Source: Minicystis rosea
Lineage (GTDB): Bacteria > Myxococcota_A > Polyangia > Polyangiales > Polyangiaceae
NCBI GenBank assembly: GCA_001931535.1
Contig: CP016211.1
Span: forward strand, 14,771,501 to 14,835,500
Direction of reading: 5' to 3'
DNA length: 64,000 bases
Positions 63,448 to 64,000 of this stretch are shown here, one piece after another. How positions within the stretch are numbered: the stretch's first letter is position 1; every line of letters begins with the position of its first letter. Both the position numbers and the translations under genes were made by a program. The notes beneath the pieces were generated by a model that saw nothing but the letters and a program-made list of their open reading frames with translations, searched no databases and had not been told where the DNA came from.

Positions 63448-64000
63448 TCACGATCGATCCGCCCACCACGCCTCGGCGAGCGAAGCGTCTTCGAGGGTGT
63501 CGATCTCCATGTATCCACCGTCCGTGTCGATACGGTGCATGACCTCGCCCTGCTCCAACATGTGCTGGAGGAGATCGATGAGGTACGCCTTCTCGAAGGT
63601 GCGCCCCTCACGGAAGATCTGGCCCGCGTATTTCGCGCGCGCTTCGTCGAACGCACGGCAGAGGCGCGCCGCGCCCGCGGGAGAGGCCTTGAGGACACCG
63701 ATGAACTCCCCCGAGGCGAGCTCCGAGGGAATGCGGCGCGAGAGCTCGACGATGCGATCGCCGTCGGCGCGCATCTTCTCGGCGTCGGTCTCGGGATGCT
63801 GCGAGCGGCCGACGTAGCGGCGGCGCCAAGCGGTGTCGCAAATGAGGGTGAGATCGTGCGGCGAGCGTGCCAATGCCTCGACGACGGCCGGGCGATACAC
63901 GATGTCGGCGTACGTCGAAATGAACCCTTCGCTCATGTGCTCGCGCGCATAAAGGAGCGAAGCGAGGATGTTGTTCGACTCCCACGCAGTGTTCTCGACA
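63448..64000 (-). CDS. Nucleotidyltransferase (sugar/choline-phosphate type), N-terminus beyond right edge
   Basis: The visible 183 residues are the C-terminal part of an NTP-transferase. ENTAWESNNILASLLYAREH then MSEGFISTYADIVYRPAVVE match LicC/RfbA-like enzymes: the NN-x-x-SL helix and the YADIVY strand with the metal-binding Asp. Later residues DLTLICDTAWRRRYVGR, ELASGEFIGVLKASPAGA and GGYMEIDTLEDASLAEAWWA, the last being the DTxED end, confirm the family. These enzymes activate a sugar- or choline-phosphate with CTP or another NTP. The reading frame continues without a stop to the window edge, so the internal ATG at 63936 is not the start. Confidence 0.85.
   Translation of the reverse strand, partial: VENTAWESNNILASLLYAREHMSEGFISTYADIVYRPAVVEALARSPHDLTLICDTAWRRRYVGRSQHPETDAEKMRADGDRIVELSRRIPSELASGEFIGVLKASPAGAARLCRAFDEARAKYAGQIFREGRTFEKAYLIDLLQHMLEQGEVMHRIDTDGGYMEIDTLEDASLAEAWWADRS

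Overview
The window reads as a chromosomal segment of a very GC-rich myxobacterium, most likely a Polyangiales/Polyangiaceae relative. This is inferred from the strong G/C bias at third codon positions, three secreted proteins ending in a Cys-plus-hydrophobic-plus-Arg tail of MYXO-CTERM type (1833-3443, 3550-4905, 30985-32325), a DUF2330 protein, many lipoproteins with long Ser/Thr/Gly linkers behind the lipobox, FG-GAP surface proteins and an orphan vgrG cluster. Genes sit on both strands in short operons with little spacing. No insertion sequence, phage, CRISPR array or rRNA operon was seen.

Layout. 1-6100: an FHA protein cut by the left edge, an unassigned partner, a secreted L-type lectin, a DUF2330 protein and an MBL-fold hydrolase. 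6068-12634: a 52-residue small protein, an alpha/beta hydrolase, the Kup potassium transporter, a small membrane protein, a LysR regulator, RNA 2'-phosphotransferase KptA, a PpiC-type lipoprotein and tRNA-Leu(TAA). 13171-19181: a membrane protein, a TPR/HEAT-type helical repeat protein, a degenerate receiver/DHp protein, a vWA protein and a GNAT acetyltransferase. 19550-20802: an encapsulin iron-storage operon (encapsulated ferritin plus shell). 20982-25763: PAP2 phosphatase, LOG-family hydrolase, ArgS, Hsp20 and a CBS-domain site-2 protease. 25791-27254: a MarR-SRPBCC-DUF2141 operon with a clear palindromic operator over the marR start.

27298-33777: a minus-strand operon of exported proteins (lipoprotein, CHAP protein, two IPT/FG-GAP proteins, one with a C-type lectin domain), facing a divergent lipoprotein. 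33864-37693: a large NTPase-TPR regulator and a Ser-rich lipoprotein. 37809-41762: trpBA and the ribosome-associated ABC-F protein EttA. 42199-50004: a type VI secretion accessory island (VgrG, two DUF2169 proteins, a Lys-rich amphipathic cargo candidate, a DUF4870 membrane protein, and two convergent accessory genes). 50207-56253: secreted lipoproteins and a di-haem cytochrome c peroxidase. 56591-64000: a 1276-residue alpha-2-macroglobulin-like protein without a signal peptide that keeps a CxEQ thioester motif, a small helical protein, a large repeat lipoprotein and a nucleotidyltransferase cut by the right edge.

The signals that standard annotation would miss are: a pair of homologous structured intergenic elements, each starting one base after a stop codon (45645-45763 and 60423-60512); the cargo candidate at 45785-46687 in the VgrG island; the apparently cytosolic thioester macroglobulin; the tandem stem-loops behind kptA; and the MarR operator.
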